Assembly (NCBI RefSeq): GCF_001514145.1
Contig: NZ_KQ948656.1
Coordinates: forward strand, 310,001-374,000
DNA from: Streptomyces canus
GTDB lineage: Bacteria; Actinomycetota; Actinomycetes; Streptomycetales; Streptomycetaceae
Reading direction: 5' to 3'
DNA length: 64,000 nt
Made by a program: the position numbers and the translations under genes. This document shows positions 1-8,179 of this stretch, piece after piece. The first letter of the stretch is position 1. The number at the start of each line of letters is the position of its first letter. The notes under the pieces were generated by a model. The model was not told the origin of the DNA and did not search any database. It saw only the letters and a program-made list of their open reading frames with translations.

Positions 1-861
1 GGCCCCGGCATGGCCCTCGACCCGGACGAGTACTTCATCATCGTCCCGAACATGCTGGGCAACGGCCTGTCCACCTCGCCGAGCAACACGCCGCCGCCGT
101 ACGACCGCGCCCGCTTCCCGCACATCACCGTGTACGACCAGATCGAGGCCCAGCACAAACTGGTCACCGAGGAATTCGGCATCGAAAAGATCCAGTTGGT
201 GACCGGCTGGTCGATGGGCGCCGGACAGACCTTCCAGTGGGCCGTCAGCCACCCGGAGATGGTCGAGCGGATCGCCCCGTTCTGCGGTTCCCCGCGCACC
301 AGCGCCCACAACAAGGTCTTCCTGGAGGGCGTCAAGGCCGCACTGACCGCCGACGCGGTCTTCAACGGCGGCTGGTACGACAAGGACAAGTGGCCCACCA
401 CCGGACTGCGCGCCCTCGCCCGGGTGTACGCGGGGTGGGGCTTCTCGCAGGCGTTCTACTGGGAGAGGGAGTACGAGAAGCTCGGCTACACCTCCCTCGA
501 GGACTTCCTGATCGGCTTCTGGGAGGGCTTCTTCCTCGACGGCCGCGACCCCAACAACCTGCTCACCATGCTCTGGACCTGGCAGAACGGCGACGTCGGA
601 CTCACCCCCGGCTTCGACGGGGACACGGAGGCGGCACTGGGCTCCATCAAGGCGACCACACTCGACATGCCCGCCGAGAAGGACCTCTACTTCCCGCCGG
701 AGGACGAGGCCTGGGCCGTCAGCCACATACCGGGCGCCGAACTCCGCGTGATCCCCGGCATCTGGGGCCACTTCGCCGGCGGCGGCAGCAGCCCCGAGGA
801 CACCGCGTTCATCGACACGGGCATCAGGGAATTGCTCGCCAAGCCGGGCGGATTGGCGTAG
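1..861 (+). CDS. alpha/beta hydrolase, MetX-like (5' partial)
   Basis: This is an alpha/beta-hydrolase of the homoserine O-acetyltransferase-like family. The frame is open to the first base of the window, and residues before the first Met (GPG-MALDPDEYFIIVPN) match the family, so the true start lies upstream. The nucleophile elbow is GWSMG; a late Asp (near PAEKDLYF) and the His in GIWGHFAGG complete a plausible triad. Its role is not certain: many such proteins are esterases or acyltransferases outside methionine synthesis. The stop codon lies 2 nt before the DUF1097 gene, so the two are probably co-transcribed. Confidence 0.8.
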   Translation, partial: GPGMALDPDEYFIIVPNMLGNGLSTSPSNTPPPYDRARFPHITVYDQIEAQHKLVTEEFGIEKIQLVTGWSMGAGQTFQWAVSHPEMVERIAPFCGSPRTSAHNKVFLEGVKAALTADAVFNGGWYDKDKWPTTGLRALARVYAGWGFSQAFYWEREYEKLGYTSLEDFLIGFWEGFFLDGRDPNNLLTMLWTWQNGDVGLTPGFDGDTEAALGSIKATTLDMPAEKDLYFPPEDEAWAVSHIPGAELRVIPGIWGHFAGGGSSPEDTAFIDTGIRELLAKPGGLA

Positions 862-863
862 CC

Positions 864-1430
864 ATGAGCAACGGACGCATCAGACTGCCACACGAGGTCA
901 GCGCCTCGATCGTCGCCTTCGCCACGGTCCTCCTGCTTCTGAGCCCGCTCCACATGCCGACCTGGGCGATCTTCATCACCTGGGCGGGAACGTTCCTGCA
1001 GGGCGGCCCGAGCATCGCCAACGCCATCTCCATGATCACAGCCACCACGACGGGCGCGGGGTTCGCTGTGGCGGCCGTGCTCCTCAACCGGGAGACGGGC
1101 ACCATGTTCGGCACCGGGGAGTTCGCCCGGACCCTCGCACTGGGCGTGGTGATCTTCTTCGTCAACGGCACCCTGCTGGCAACCGGCCGGCTGAAGCCGT
1201 TCGCTCTCATCCCGGGAATGTTCTTCGGCTTCGCGTCGACCTTCGCCACGTACTTCGGCGGATTCGGCTACGACGGGGGGAATCTGGGCGCCGCGTTCCT
1301 CAGCGCCGCCGCGATGTGCGCCCTCGGCCCGCTCTGCGCCGTCCTGGGACTGCGCCTGATGTTCGCGCCACGTCCCGCCCCCGAGCCGGAGCAGCACCTG
1401 ACCGAGGAGGTGGCGCCATCGACCACTTAA
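864..1430 (+). CDS. DUF1097-family inner-membrane protein
   Basis: This 188-residue protein is almost entirely hydrophobic, with about five membrane segments. The stretch PTWAIFITWAGTFLQGG resembles the start of DUF1097 (YcdZ-like) proteins, whose function is unknown. The ATG at 864 was chosen because it follows the upstream stop by 2 nt; a longer reading from 237 overlaps the hydrolase and is a shadow. The C-terminal tail is hydrophilic and Pro/Glu-rich. Pairing with a MetX-like hydrolase suggests a small transport or permeation partner, but that is inference. Confidence 0.7.
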   Translation: MSNGRIRLPHEVSASIVAFATVLLLLSPLHMPTWAIFITWAGTFLQGGPSIANAISMITATTTGAGFAVAAVLLNRETGTMFGTGEFARTLALGVVIFFVNGTLLATGRLKPFALIPGMFFGFASTFATYFGGFGYDGGNLGAAFLSAAAMCALGPLCAVLGLRLMFAPRPAPEPEQHLTEEVAPSTT

Positions 1431-1560
1431 GCACGGGCAAGCCCTCACCTCCCGTGCGGCCGATACGCCGGACCACTCACCCATCGGGCGACCGCTCGGC
1501 TGAAGCCCCACGGAGCCACTCGCCGAGCGGCGACCGCCCTTCCCACTCCGCCTCAGCCCG

Positions 1561-1592
1561 CCCCGGACGGCCCTCCTCCGAGCCGTCCGGGG
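1561..1592 (+). terminator. hairpin downstream of the DUF1097 gene
   Basis: An 11-bp perfect inverted repeat (CCCCGGACGGC and GCCGTCCGGGG) encloses a 10-nt loop and is followed by a T-containing run. It lies 130 nt after the DUF1097 stop and reads as an intrinsic terminator for the first two genes. A second 9-bp inverted repeat (1492-1500 with 1522-1530) precedes it. Confidence 0.6.
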
Positions 1593-1859
1593 CTCTTGCG
1601 TGTCCTTGAGTCCGGGGGCCGCGTGATCACTCCGGCTGGCTCCGATTCGCAGGAGGGTCAACCCCAGTGTCTCGGGCCCCCCGGGGGTGAGTCGGCGGAT
1701 ACGGCCGACTGATTCACAAAGGAGGAGGGAAACAGCATGTCCGAAGCAACAGTTGGGGGACATCGCGGCGTGGTCCGAGGAGGGTTCCGTCGGCGTAGCC
1801 GCGGGTCGGGCCCAAACATGGGTGATTTGCGGCTGAGTGAGACGACGCAGGCGCCGGAA
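1593..1859. other. gene-poor interval with an orphan ribosome binding site
   Basis: No convincing gene is seen. A strong AGGAGG-type site stands before an ATG at 1737, but the frame runs antisense into the transposase remnant and has no recognisable product. It may be the 5' relic of a gene interrupted by the insertion sequence. A short inverted repeat (AGTCGGC / GCCGACT) is present near 1691-1711. Confidence 0.4.
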
Positions 1860-2210
1860 CATGTCGCGAGCGGCTCGCGGTCCTGGAAGTCGGCGGGCGT
1901 CACCGTGATCATCACCGGCAGGCCGAGCGTGTCCAGCGTGATATGTCGTTTACGGCCGTTGAGGGGAAGCGGCCTTTGCGCGTACGGATCCGGTGGCGGA
2001 GCTGGTACGGACGTAGCTGACCACGCCGGCCCCGCTCCCCCTCCAGAAGAGCCGCAAACCGTCTCCCCCGGGGGAAATCCGCAGACAGAACCCTCGACTT
2101 CGCGCCGTTGTCCACGATGTAGCGGATGCCGTCGACGATCTCCCGCCGCGGCCGCCGGCTTGCCAGGCTGGTCGGGACTTCGCCATAGCCGCTTGGTCAT
2201 GATGACGCGG
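1860..2210 (-). pseudogene. IS5-family transposase remnant
   Basis: Minus-strand translation gives transposase pieces in different frames. REIVDGIRYIVDNGA and SADFPRGRRFAALLE come from the N-terminal domain (about 2150-2060). GRKRHITLDTLGLPV with ITVTPADFQDRE comes from the start of the DDE domain (about 1960-1880). The pieces are joined by frameshifts and deletions, and the C-terminal catalytic part is missing, so the copy cannot be active. A different, also decayed, IS5-type copy lies at 3200-3754. Confidence 0.75.
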
Positions 2211-2253
2211 GCCGCCGGAGGTTTGAGAGCGGTGCGGGCAGAGAGACTGTGCG

Positions 2254-2748
2254 TCAGGATGGGCGTTCGTGTCCTGGGCGCCATCCGACTGACAAGCCCC
2301 AGTGGATTCCGGCACTGGCCGTCACCGTGATTTTGACGTTGTGCCTGCTGCTGCCCAGCCCGATCGCGTTGTATGTCGTTTCGGGTGCGGTCGCGCACGG
2401 AATGTCGTAGGTGCTCAATTCTCCGATGCTTATGGTCGTCTTTCCCTCGCCTGCGCATTCGGTTGCCACGGCAATGGTCCCGGCCTTGATGCTTGGGATC
2501 ACTGCCACCTCCTCCGAGCCTGTTCTGTCGGAAAGGCGAACGAGGGTGTCGGTGGAGCCGGATATGTCAGGTGGAGTTCTGGTCACATCGATAACCAAAG
2601 GCGGAGGGGGCGAGGTAACGGAGGCATGTGGGGTTTCTTCCGACGAGCCCCGCTCATCATGCGCCGCACAGCCCGCGACGAGCGGAATGCTCGCCGCCAA
2701 GACGATCACCACTCCGGCATGAAACTTCGTCAGCTTTGCCATGTGCAC
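2254..2748 (-). CDS. small secreted lipoprotein of unknown function
   Basis: The 164-residue product has a short basic N-terminus, a hydrophobic segment (VVIVLAASIPLVAGC) and a lipobox ending in Cys at about residue 27, so it should be a membrane-anchored lipoprotein. The mature part is Ser/Thr/Pro-rich at first and then beta-rich, with two further Cys that could form a disulphide. No family was recognised. Two Met codons are close together (2748 and 2742) and no strong ribosome binding site separates them. GC content here and just upstream is lower than average, and the gene sits between two decayed transposases, which suggests acquisition by transfer. Confidence 0.6.
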   Translation of the reverse strand: MHMAKLTKFHAGVVIVLAASIPLVAGCAAHDERGSSEETPHASVTSPPPPLVIDVTRTPPDISGSTDTLVRLSDRTGSEEVAVIPSIKAGTIAVATECAGEGKTTISIGELSTYDIPCATAPETTYNAIGLGSSRHNVKITVTASAGIHWGLSVGWRPGHERPS

Positions 2749-3199
2749 CAGCCGTCGGGGTAGCTGGTGCCGGTGCTACGCCGTCGCCCAACGCCGTAGT
2801 TGGCACTGCCGATCCTGTGCGACGGGACCGTCGCGGTTACCGGATTCCCCGGTTTCGCGATCAGCGACGCGGACAAGTTTGGCACGCATCTGCGTCTAGC
2901 GTATCTGCCAAGCAACACTGTCCCCTAAATCGCGCCCGGATTAAATACACGTTAATGATCATGCAAGCAAATAATCTACGACATGCATTCAAAAGATGCG
3001 CAAAGATCCGTGTAACCGGGCAATAGTTGCCACTGAGGACGGCCAGGAAGCAGTCAAGGACAAGTCACGGGGTGCGTGAGACGTCACTGCTGGTCAGCGA
3101 GACTGCGAGGAAGCCACGCGCAGTACCCAGCTCGACGCGTCTCGCACGATGGATCTCCGCATGACGTTCCGTCACGCTCAGCATGAGCGGGGTGACGGG
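2749..3199. other. AT-richer gene-free interval
   Basis: No gene is supported in about 450 bases. The part from about 2920 to 3030 is markedly AT-rich for this genome (tracts such as TTAAATACACGTTAATGATC). It probably includes the promoter of the minus-strand lipoprotein gene and the boundary of a foreign segment. Confidence 0.5.
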
Positions 3200-3754
3200 G
3201 ATGTTGTCGAGTGGCGGCCTCAGACCGCCCATTCGTCCTGTGGGCCACGCGGTGTACGGGTGCTTCGCCAAGTGGCAGCAGGACGGCGTGTCGAGCAGCT
3301 CACCGGCCTGCTGCGGCGCCTGGACCGCGAAGCCGAGGGCCCAGGCCCAGAGCCGTCGGCCTGCGTGCTGGGCTCCCAGACCATCAAGACCTCCGCCAAT
3401 GTCCCCCTCGCGGATCAGGGCACGGACGCCGTGCTGGTCACCGCCGCCGGCATGACCCTGCTGTCCCGCATCGCCGCCGCCCACCCGCGTATCACGAAGG
3501 CCTGGGTCGACGCGGGCTACTGCAGCACCGCCATCCACCCCGTCCAACGCCCGCCAGGCGCCCGCGGGTTCACGATCATCCCGGGACGGTGGACCATCGA
3601 GCGCGGCATCGGCTGGCTCAAGCACCACCGACGCCTCGCCCGCGACTGTGAGAGACACCCGCACCGCTCCGAAGTCGTGATCCACCTCGCGATGATCGAC
3701 CTCATGGCCCGCAGACTCACCGGCGAAGTCACTCTGAACTGGCGCGGAACCTGA
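3200..3754 (+). pseudogene. IS5-family transposase remnant with deletions
   Basis: Plus-strand fragments of an IS5-type transposase are visible in at least two frames. A piece with CFAKWQQDGV is followed after a frameshift by EQLTGLLRRLDREAEG and LGSQTIKTSANVP. The frame then continues to WTIERGIGWLKHHRRLARD and VVIHLAMIDLMARRLTGE, the conserved C-terminal end. Family comparison from memory shows that central segments (the GRKRH region and the stretch after AGYCSTAI) are deleted in frame. The copy is therefore a relic. Confidence 0.8.
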
Positions 3755-3903
3755 CCCGGGACCGATCTCCAGGATGGTCTCGTGACCCCGGCGGCGTGCA
3801 TGGTGTCGCGCAGGACAGCACTCTGACGGAGCGGGATGCGTCCCATGTCGATGGCGGCGACAGCTGCCATGGGGCGCGGAGTGACGGACGGCTGGGTGGG
3901 CGG

Positions 3904-5244
3904 TCATGACCGTGCGGGCTTCGTGAGGCGTGGGTCGAGGCCGTACTGCTCGTGGGCGGCGAGGTTCTCGCGCAGGGTGGGGCCTTCGTAATCGTCGTGG
4001 AACAGGCCGCGTTGCTGCAGGATCGGGACGACCTGGTCGACGAAGGCGTCGAAGCCGTCGTGGTAGCTGTCGACGGCAATGGAGAAGCCGTCGCAGGCCC
4101 CTGCCTCGAACCATTGCTGCATGTGGTCGGCCACGTCGGTGGCGGTGCCGGCGACCACCGGGTGGTAGTCGATGACGCCGTGGGCGAGGACGTCGCGCAG
4201 GGTCCAGCCTTCCCGGGCCACTTCGAGGGCGCGGGCGGAGCGCGGGTCGTGTGGGCTGGGTTGGGCGTCGGCGAGCTGGTCCGCGGTCAGGGGCTCGTCG
4301 AGTTGGTCGGGGCCGAGCGGGAGGCCGATCATGGCGCCGAGGTAGCGGACGCGTTGGTGCAGGTCGACGACCTCGTCCAGGAAGCGGCGCCGCTGAAGGG
4401 CGGCCTGGCGGGAGGGGGCGATGGTCGGCATGAAGCCGGCGAGCATCTTCGCCTCGTCCGGGTCGCGTCCAGCGCGCGTGGCGGCGTCCCGCAGGGCCTG
4501 GCGCTGGGCCCGGGCGTCCTCGATGGTGTACGGGTTGGCGTAGACGCCGCTGGCGTAACGGCCCGCGAGTTCCAGGCCGTAACTGCCGCCGCCCGCCTGG
4601 AAGATGACGGGCTGGCCCTGCTCGGACGGGGGGATGGGCAGCGGACCGCGGGAGGCGGCGTGCTTGCCCTTCAGGTTGACCGGCTGGATCTTGTCCATGT
4701 CGGCGAACCGCTTGCCGTCGACGTCGAGCAGCCAGGCGTCCTGCTCCCAGCTGCCCCACAGTGCCTGGACGATCTGGATGACCTCGTGGGCACGCTCGTA
4801 CTTCTCCGCGCGCGGCGGGATCGTCGCGCCGAAGTTCGCCGCGGCGGCGGGGTCGGAGGTGGTCACCGCGTTCCATCCGGCACGGCCGTGGCTGATCACG
4901 TCCAGGGCCTTGAACTGGCGGGCCAGATTGTAGGGCTCGGTGAACGTGGTGGAGGCAGTGGTGACCAGGCCGATCCGCTCGGTCTCGCGCGCGAGGACGG
5001 TCAGGATCAGCAGCGGGTCGATCATGTGGTGCGGGGCATGGTGGTCGAGGTCGACGTCCAGGACCGGGGTGTCCGCGATGAACAGCAACTGGATCTTGCC
5101 GCGCTCTGCGGCCTGCGCGTAACGCACGAACTGGTCCATGTCGGTGTAGCTGTTCAGGTTGGCACCGGGCAGCCGCCAGGCCCCGGGTGCGGCCCCGTAT
5201 CCACCGCTGAACTGCATGCCCAGGACCATCTGTCGGCTTGTCAC
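3904..5244 (-). CDS. NtaA/SnaA/DszA-family FMN-dependent monooxygenase
   Basis: This 446-residue protein belongs to the bacterial luciferase-like flavin monooxygenases of the NtaA/SnaA/DszA group, which use FMNH2 from a partner reductase to hydroxylate or cleave C-N or C-S substrates. Family features include HHAPHHMIDPLLILTVLA, the STTFTEPYNLARQFKALD block, and HGRAGWNAVTTSDPAAAANFG. The GTG at 5244 was chosen because GGAGAAG precedes it and the length matches the family; a longer frame to 5385 lacks support. Downstream of a nitroreductase gene on the same strand, it has a candidate TetR operator at 5311-5325 in its leader. Substrate unknown. Confidence 0.88.
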   Translation of the reverse strand: MTSRQMVLGMQFSGGYGAAPGAWRLPGANLNSYTDMDQFVRYAQAAERGKIQLLFIADTPVLDVDLDHHAPHHMIDPLLILTVLARETERIGLVTTASTTFTEPYNLARQFKALDVISHGRAGWNAVTTSDPAAAANFGATIPPRAEKYERAHEVIQIVQALWGSWEQDAWLLDVDGKRFADMDKIQPVNLKGKHAASRGPLPIPPSEQGQPVIFQAGGGSYGLELAGRYASGVYANPYTIEDARAQRQALRDAATRAGRDPDEAKMLAGFMPTIAPSRQAALQRRRFLDEVVDLHQRVRYLGAMIGLPLGPDQLDEPLTADQLADAQPSPHDPRSARALEVAREGWTLRDVLAHGVIDYHPVVAGTATDVADHMQQWFEAGACDGFSIAVDSYHDGFDAFVDQVVPILQQRGLFHDDYEGPTLRENLAAHEQYGLDPRLTKPARS

Positions 5245-5310
5245 GATTACTTCTCCAGACCAGGCGATGAAAGGAGAATCCCTCCGCTTGCCTATTTCGC
5301 CCAAAAAATG

Positions 5311-5325
5311 CGGAGGCGTCCTCCG
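5311..5325. promoter_or_regulatory. candidate TetR operator upstream of the monooxygenase gene
   Basis: CGGAGGCGTCCTCCG is a 15-bp dyad with 6-bp arms. It matches 12 of 15 positions of the operator-like site at 7809-7823 next to the TetR gene. It sits 67 nt upstream of the monooxygenase start codon, in the gap after the nitroreductase stop. Confidence 0.5.
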
Positions 5326-5353
5326 AATTGTCAAAGGACTGCTGGCGCAGGAC

Positions 5354-6052
5354 CTACGACCCGTCGAGGACTCCCGGGGTGTCATGCAGAACCACGCTCC
5401 GCTGCAGTGGAACCCGCTCTGTGCGAAGGGTGTTCACTGGTGCGGCAGGGTCAGCCATACCGAAGGAGATGCCGAACAGCAGCTTGAGCTCAGCAGGGAC
5501 ACCCAGGAACTCGCGGACGGTGTCGGCGTAGACGCCGAGTACGGTCTGCGGGATGCCGGCCAGCCCCCGGGACGACAGTGAGAGCAGGAAGTTCTGCGCG
5601 TACATGCCGATGTCGCCGGCTGTCCGCACTCCGTCGCCGAGTGCCGGCATGAACAGGAAGGCGGCATGGGGAGCGCCGTAGAACTCCAGGTTCTCGCGGA
5701 CCGCCGCACTCCTGCCCTCCCGGTCCGAGCGTCCTATGCCCCGGGCCCGGTAGTGGCTCGCGCCGAGGGCCTGCGCCCGCTCGAGGTAGATGCCCTCGCC
5801 GTAGCCATCGGTGAAGTCCGGGGAGGTCCGTCCCTCCTCCTCGGCCCGGAGCAGGTCTTCGGCCAGGGCGTCCCGCGCCGCACCCGAGACGACGTGCACT
5901 GTCCACGGCTGGGTGTTGCTGTTCGAGGGGGCGGTCTGTGCGTCTTCCAGCACGCCGCGGATGTCCGAAGAGGACAGGGCGGTGGGCAGGAACCTTCGGG
6001 GGGAGCGTCGGGCGCGTGCGATGTCGGTGAAGGGTGATGCGGTGCCGGGCAA
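5354..6052 (-). CDS. nitroreductase-family flavoprotein
   Basis: The 232-residue product is a nitroreductase-family NAD(P)H:FMN oxidoreductase. Typical features are the N-terminal RRSPRRFLPT motif (FMN phosphate binding), APSNSNTQPWTVHVV, and a late AGIPQTVLGVYAD segment. TTG at 6052 is preferred because GGAGAGG lies 7 nt before it; an ATG in another frame nearby gives only a shadow. It could supply reduced flavin to the monooxygenase encoded 109 nt downstream, or reduce nitro compounds itself. The co-orientation supports the first idea but does not prove it. Confidence 0.85.
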   Translation of the reverse strand: MPGTASPFTDIARARRSPRRFLPTALSSSDIRGVLEDAQTAPSNSNTQPWTVHVVSGAARDALAEDLLRAEEEGRTSPDFTDGYGEGIYLERAQALGASHYRARGIGRSDREGRSAAVRENLEFYGAPHAAFLFMPALGDGVRTAGDIGMYAQNFLLSLSSRGLAGIPQTVLGVYADTVREFLGVPAELKLLFGISFGMADPAAPVNTLRTERVPLQRSVVLHDTPGVLDGS

Positions 6053-6308
6053 GGCGGTTCCTCTCCATGGCACACAGTCACCGCCACGGCGGCCGACGCG
6101 CAGCGCAGTACGGCGGGCCGTGCAAGGAGGCAGGCGGTGTAAGAGCCGGCTGCGGAGGCTCCCTGCGGGTGCCGGTGGGCATGCGGATGCTCGCAGGCAG
6201 CGGCGTGCCGAGACTGCGGGCTGCAGCGCGGGGACTGTGCGCTCTTCGTGTTCGTTTTTATGCGGCCGCCCTCGTGTCGTTGTGTGCACGGGAGCGGTGT
6301 CGGGTGTC

Positions 6309-7046
6309 TCAGCGGTGGGCGGCGCGGTTCATCGCGACGACGTCGTCGACGGTGGGGTTGGCCGGGAGGGCGGCGAAGCGTTCCGGGAGGCTGTCGCGGA
6401 TGGCCGCGTCCTTGGCCCGGTCGGCCGCAGCCAGGGCCGCCGGCAGCTCGTCGAGGGTCAACTCGGTGCAGTAGGCAGGGCCGTTGGGCTGCTGGCGCCA
6501 GGAGTCGGCCAGGGTGCCTGCGTCGTAGGGGTCGAAGCCGGTGTCGTCCACGAGCTGCATGGCCACGCGCCGCGCCTGGTCGGTGTCGCCGGCGACGGGG
6601 ATGGCGAGGCGGCCGGGCGTACCGGCCGGAACGCCCTTGGCCCGCTGGGTTTCGGCCAGGGCGGCGTTCCACGCCTTGACCACGGGGCGCCCCAGCTGCT
6701 CGGCGGTGTACACGCTCTCCACCTGGCCGTTGTCCACCGCCTCGATCGGCTCGCTGAGCATGCCGGGGTAGTAGTTCGCGGTGTCGATGACCACCGTCTC
6801 GTCGGGCACCGACGCGAACAGGTGGGCCAGGTCCCCTGCTGCCCCGAACGGGATGGCCAGGATGATGGCGTCCCGGTCCTGGACGGCTTCGGCGAGCTCC
6901 GTGGCACGCGCGCCGGACTCCAGCACCTCCGCCGGGATGGCCTCGGGGCCGCGGGCGTGGGCCACCTGCACGTCGTGACCGGCCGCAGTGAGTTTGGCGG
7001 CGAGGTTCCCGCCGATGGCACCGGCGCCTATGACAGTAATTTTCAT
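6309..7046 (-). CDS. NADPH-dependent F420 reductase-like oxidoreductase
   Basis: A 245-residue protein with an N-terminal Rossmann fold (MKITVIGAGAIGGNLAAKL) followed by the conserved VVIDTANYYPG segment and a C-terminal helical domain. This is the NADP oxidoreductase, coenzyme F420-dependent-like family (ProC/Fno type). It probably transfers hydride between NADPH and a cofactor or small substrate. AAGGAAC precedes the ATG at 7046, and longer frames overlap the tetR gene. The gene lies 95 nt downstream of that TetR gene on the same strand, so the regulator probably controls it. Confidence 0.82.
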   Translation of the reverse strand: MKITVIGAGAIGGNLAAKLTAAGHDVQVAHARGPEAIPAEVLESGARATELAEAVQDRDAIILAIPFGAAGDLAHLFASVPDETVVIDTANYYPGMLSEPIEAVDNGQVESVYTAEQLGRPVVKAWNAALAETQRAKGVPAGTPGRLAIPVAGDTDQARRVAMQLVDDTGFDPYDAGTLADSWRQQPNGPAYCTELTLDELPAALAAADRAKDAAIRDSLPERFAALPANPTVDDVVAMNRAAHR

Positions 7047-7141
7047 GATGTGTTCCTTGAGACGTTGTGCCGCCCCTGAGGGCAGCGCAAGGTGATGTCC
7101 GCCTGGCCCTGCGGCGGGTCGGGGCGGGGGTGGCTGGCGGT

Positions 7142-7735
7142 TCAGGCCTGGGTGTCCGGCTCGCGGTAGCCGCTCGCGATGAGCGTGCGGAGCCGGTCGA
7201 GTGACTCCTCTTCCGTGCCGGTGCCCTTGATCCAGGCGACGGAGCAGGCCGCGAGGAACAGGTCGTGCCCCCGTACCGACGCGCGCACGCGCCCGGCGAG
7301 CTGTGCGGCTCGCACGTACTGATCGGTGGCGGAGATGAGGATGTGGCAGGGAATGGTGAGCGGGTTGTCCGGCTCCTGCGCCCGGGCGGCGGCCATGAGC
7401 GGGTCCGGCAGCCCGCTGAAGGCGCTGAAGTACTCCTCCATCGCCCGCAGCCACCGCTCCAGCGCCTCGGCGGGGTCGGCGAGCCGATCGATGTCCGCCT
7501 GGCGGGCCACCAGCTCGTCGGAGCGGGTCTGCAGCACAGCCGCCAGCAGCGCCTCCCGGGTCGGGAAGTGCCGGTACAGGGTGCCGGGCCCGACGCCCGC
7601 CTCCTTGGCCACCGCCTCGAGGGAGGTGCCGACCCCATGCCGCAGGAAGTGACGCTGCGCGGTCTCCAGCAGGGCCGCGCGGTTGCGCTGAACGTCCGCG
7701 CGGGGCTTGCGCCCCCGCTGCTCACCGGCGCTCAT
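7142..7735 (-). CDS. TetR-family transcriptional regulator
   Basis: The 197-residue protein starts with a TetR DNA-binding domain: RAALLETAQRHFLRHGVGTSLEAVAKEAGVGPGTLYRHFPTREALL contains the helix-turn-helix, and the C-terminal part is a ligand-binding helical domain. The ATG at 7735 follows AGGAGGG. Two operator-like dyads (7776-7790 and 7809-7823) lie upstream of its start, so it is very likely autoregulated. A related dyad precedes the monooxygenase gene, suggesting a small regulon of flavin/F420 redox enzymes. Confidence 0.9.
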   Translation of the reverse strand: MSAGEQRGRKPRADVQRNRAALLETAQRHFLRHGVGTSLEAVAKEAGVGPGTLYRHFPTREALLAAVLQTRSDELVARQADIDRLADPAEALERWLRAMEEYFSAFSGLPDPLMAAARAQEPDNPLTIPCHILISATDQYVRAAQLAGRVRASVRGHDLFLAACSVAWIKGTGTEEESLDRLRTLIASGYREPDTQA

Positions 7736-7775
7736 GCGCCCTCCTGCCTGCCATGGTCCTGCGGCCGCATCAAAA

Positions 7776-7790
7776 CGGATGCTGCCTCCG
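7776..7790. promoter_or_regulatory. TetR operator-like dyad 1
   Basis: CGGATGCTGCCTCCG, preceded by AAAA, is a near-palindrome. The same AAAA-CGGA...TCCG pattern recurs 33 bp away at 7809-7823, about three helical turns. Both lie in the tetR leader/promoter. Confidence 0.65.
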
Positions 7791-7808
7791 TATGCATCGA
7801 GAGTAAAA

Positions 7809-7823
7809 CGGAGGCGGCATCCG
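7809..7823. promoter_or_regulatory. TetR operator-like dyad 2
   Basis: CGGAGGCGGCATCCG is preceded by AAAA. Read on the other strand it is nearly identical to dyad 1, so the two sites form both a direct and an inverted repeat around a 16-nt spacer. The arrangement suits two TetR dimers on one face of the helix. Confidence 0.65.
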
Positions 7824-8179
7824 GTCAAATGGACGGCCCGGCCATCGCGGTGAAGCGCGGTGGCCGCGCTCCCGGGCGGCGGCTTGACCATCGGGGGACT
7901 TCTCGCGGATGCACCCGCGTTCGAACTCGGCGGCCATGCCGGCGAACAAGTGCGAGGAGGACAGGCCGTCTCCTGACGAGTCGTGGACGCCTTGGACGGG
8001 GTCGGTGAGGAGCTCGAGCCAGAGGTCGTGGTGGCGCAGGTCCTCGGGGACGGCCGAGAGGTCGGCGGTGCCGCGCCCAGATGGCGGGCAGACCAAGGGC
8101 GTCGACGATGACATGACCACATACACGCGGTCCCTGTCGGCCAACGGCATGCCCGTACCGCAGATCACCCAGGATCCTG
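7824..8179. other. gene-free interval
   Basis: Open frames exist on both strands here, but none has a ribosome binding site, normal codon bias and a recognisable product together. Nothing is assigned. Confidence 0.4.

Noticed and set aside
3904..5244. The luciferase-like monooxygenase as luciferase partner of the LuxC/LuxE genes
   Set aside because: It belongs to the NtaA/SnaA group rather than LuxA/LuxB, is 11 kb away and has its own regulator-linked neighbourhood.
3952..5487. A long plus-strand frame opposite the NtaA-type monooxygenase
   Set aside because: The minus strand encodes a full-length family match with ribosome binding site; the opposite frame has no recognisable motif.
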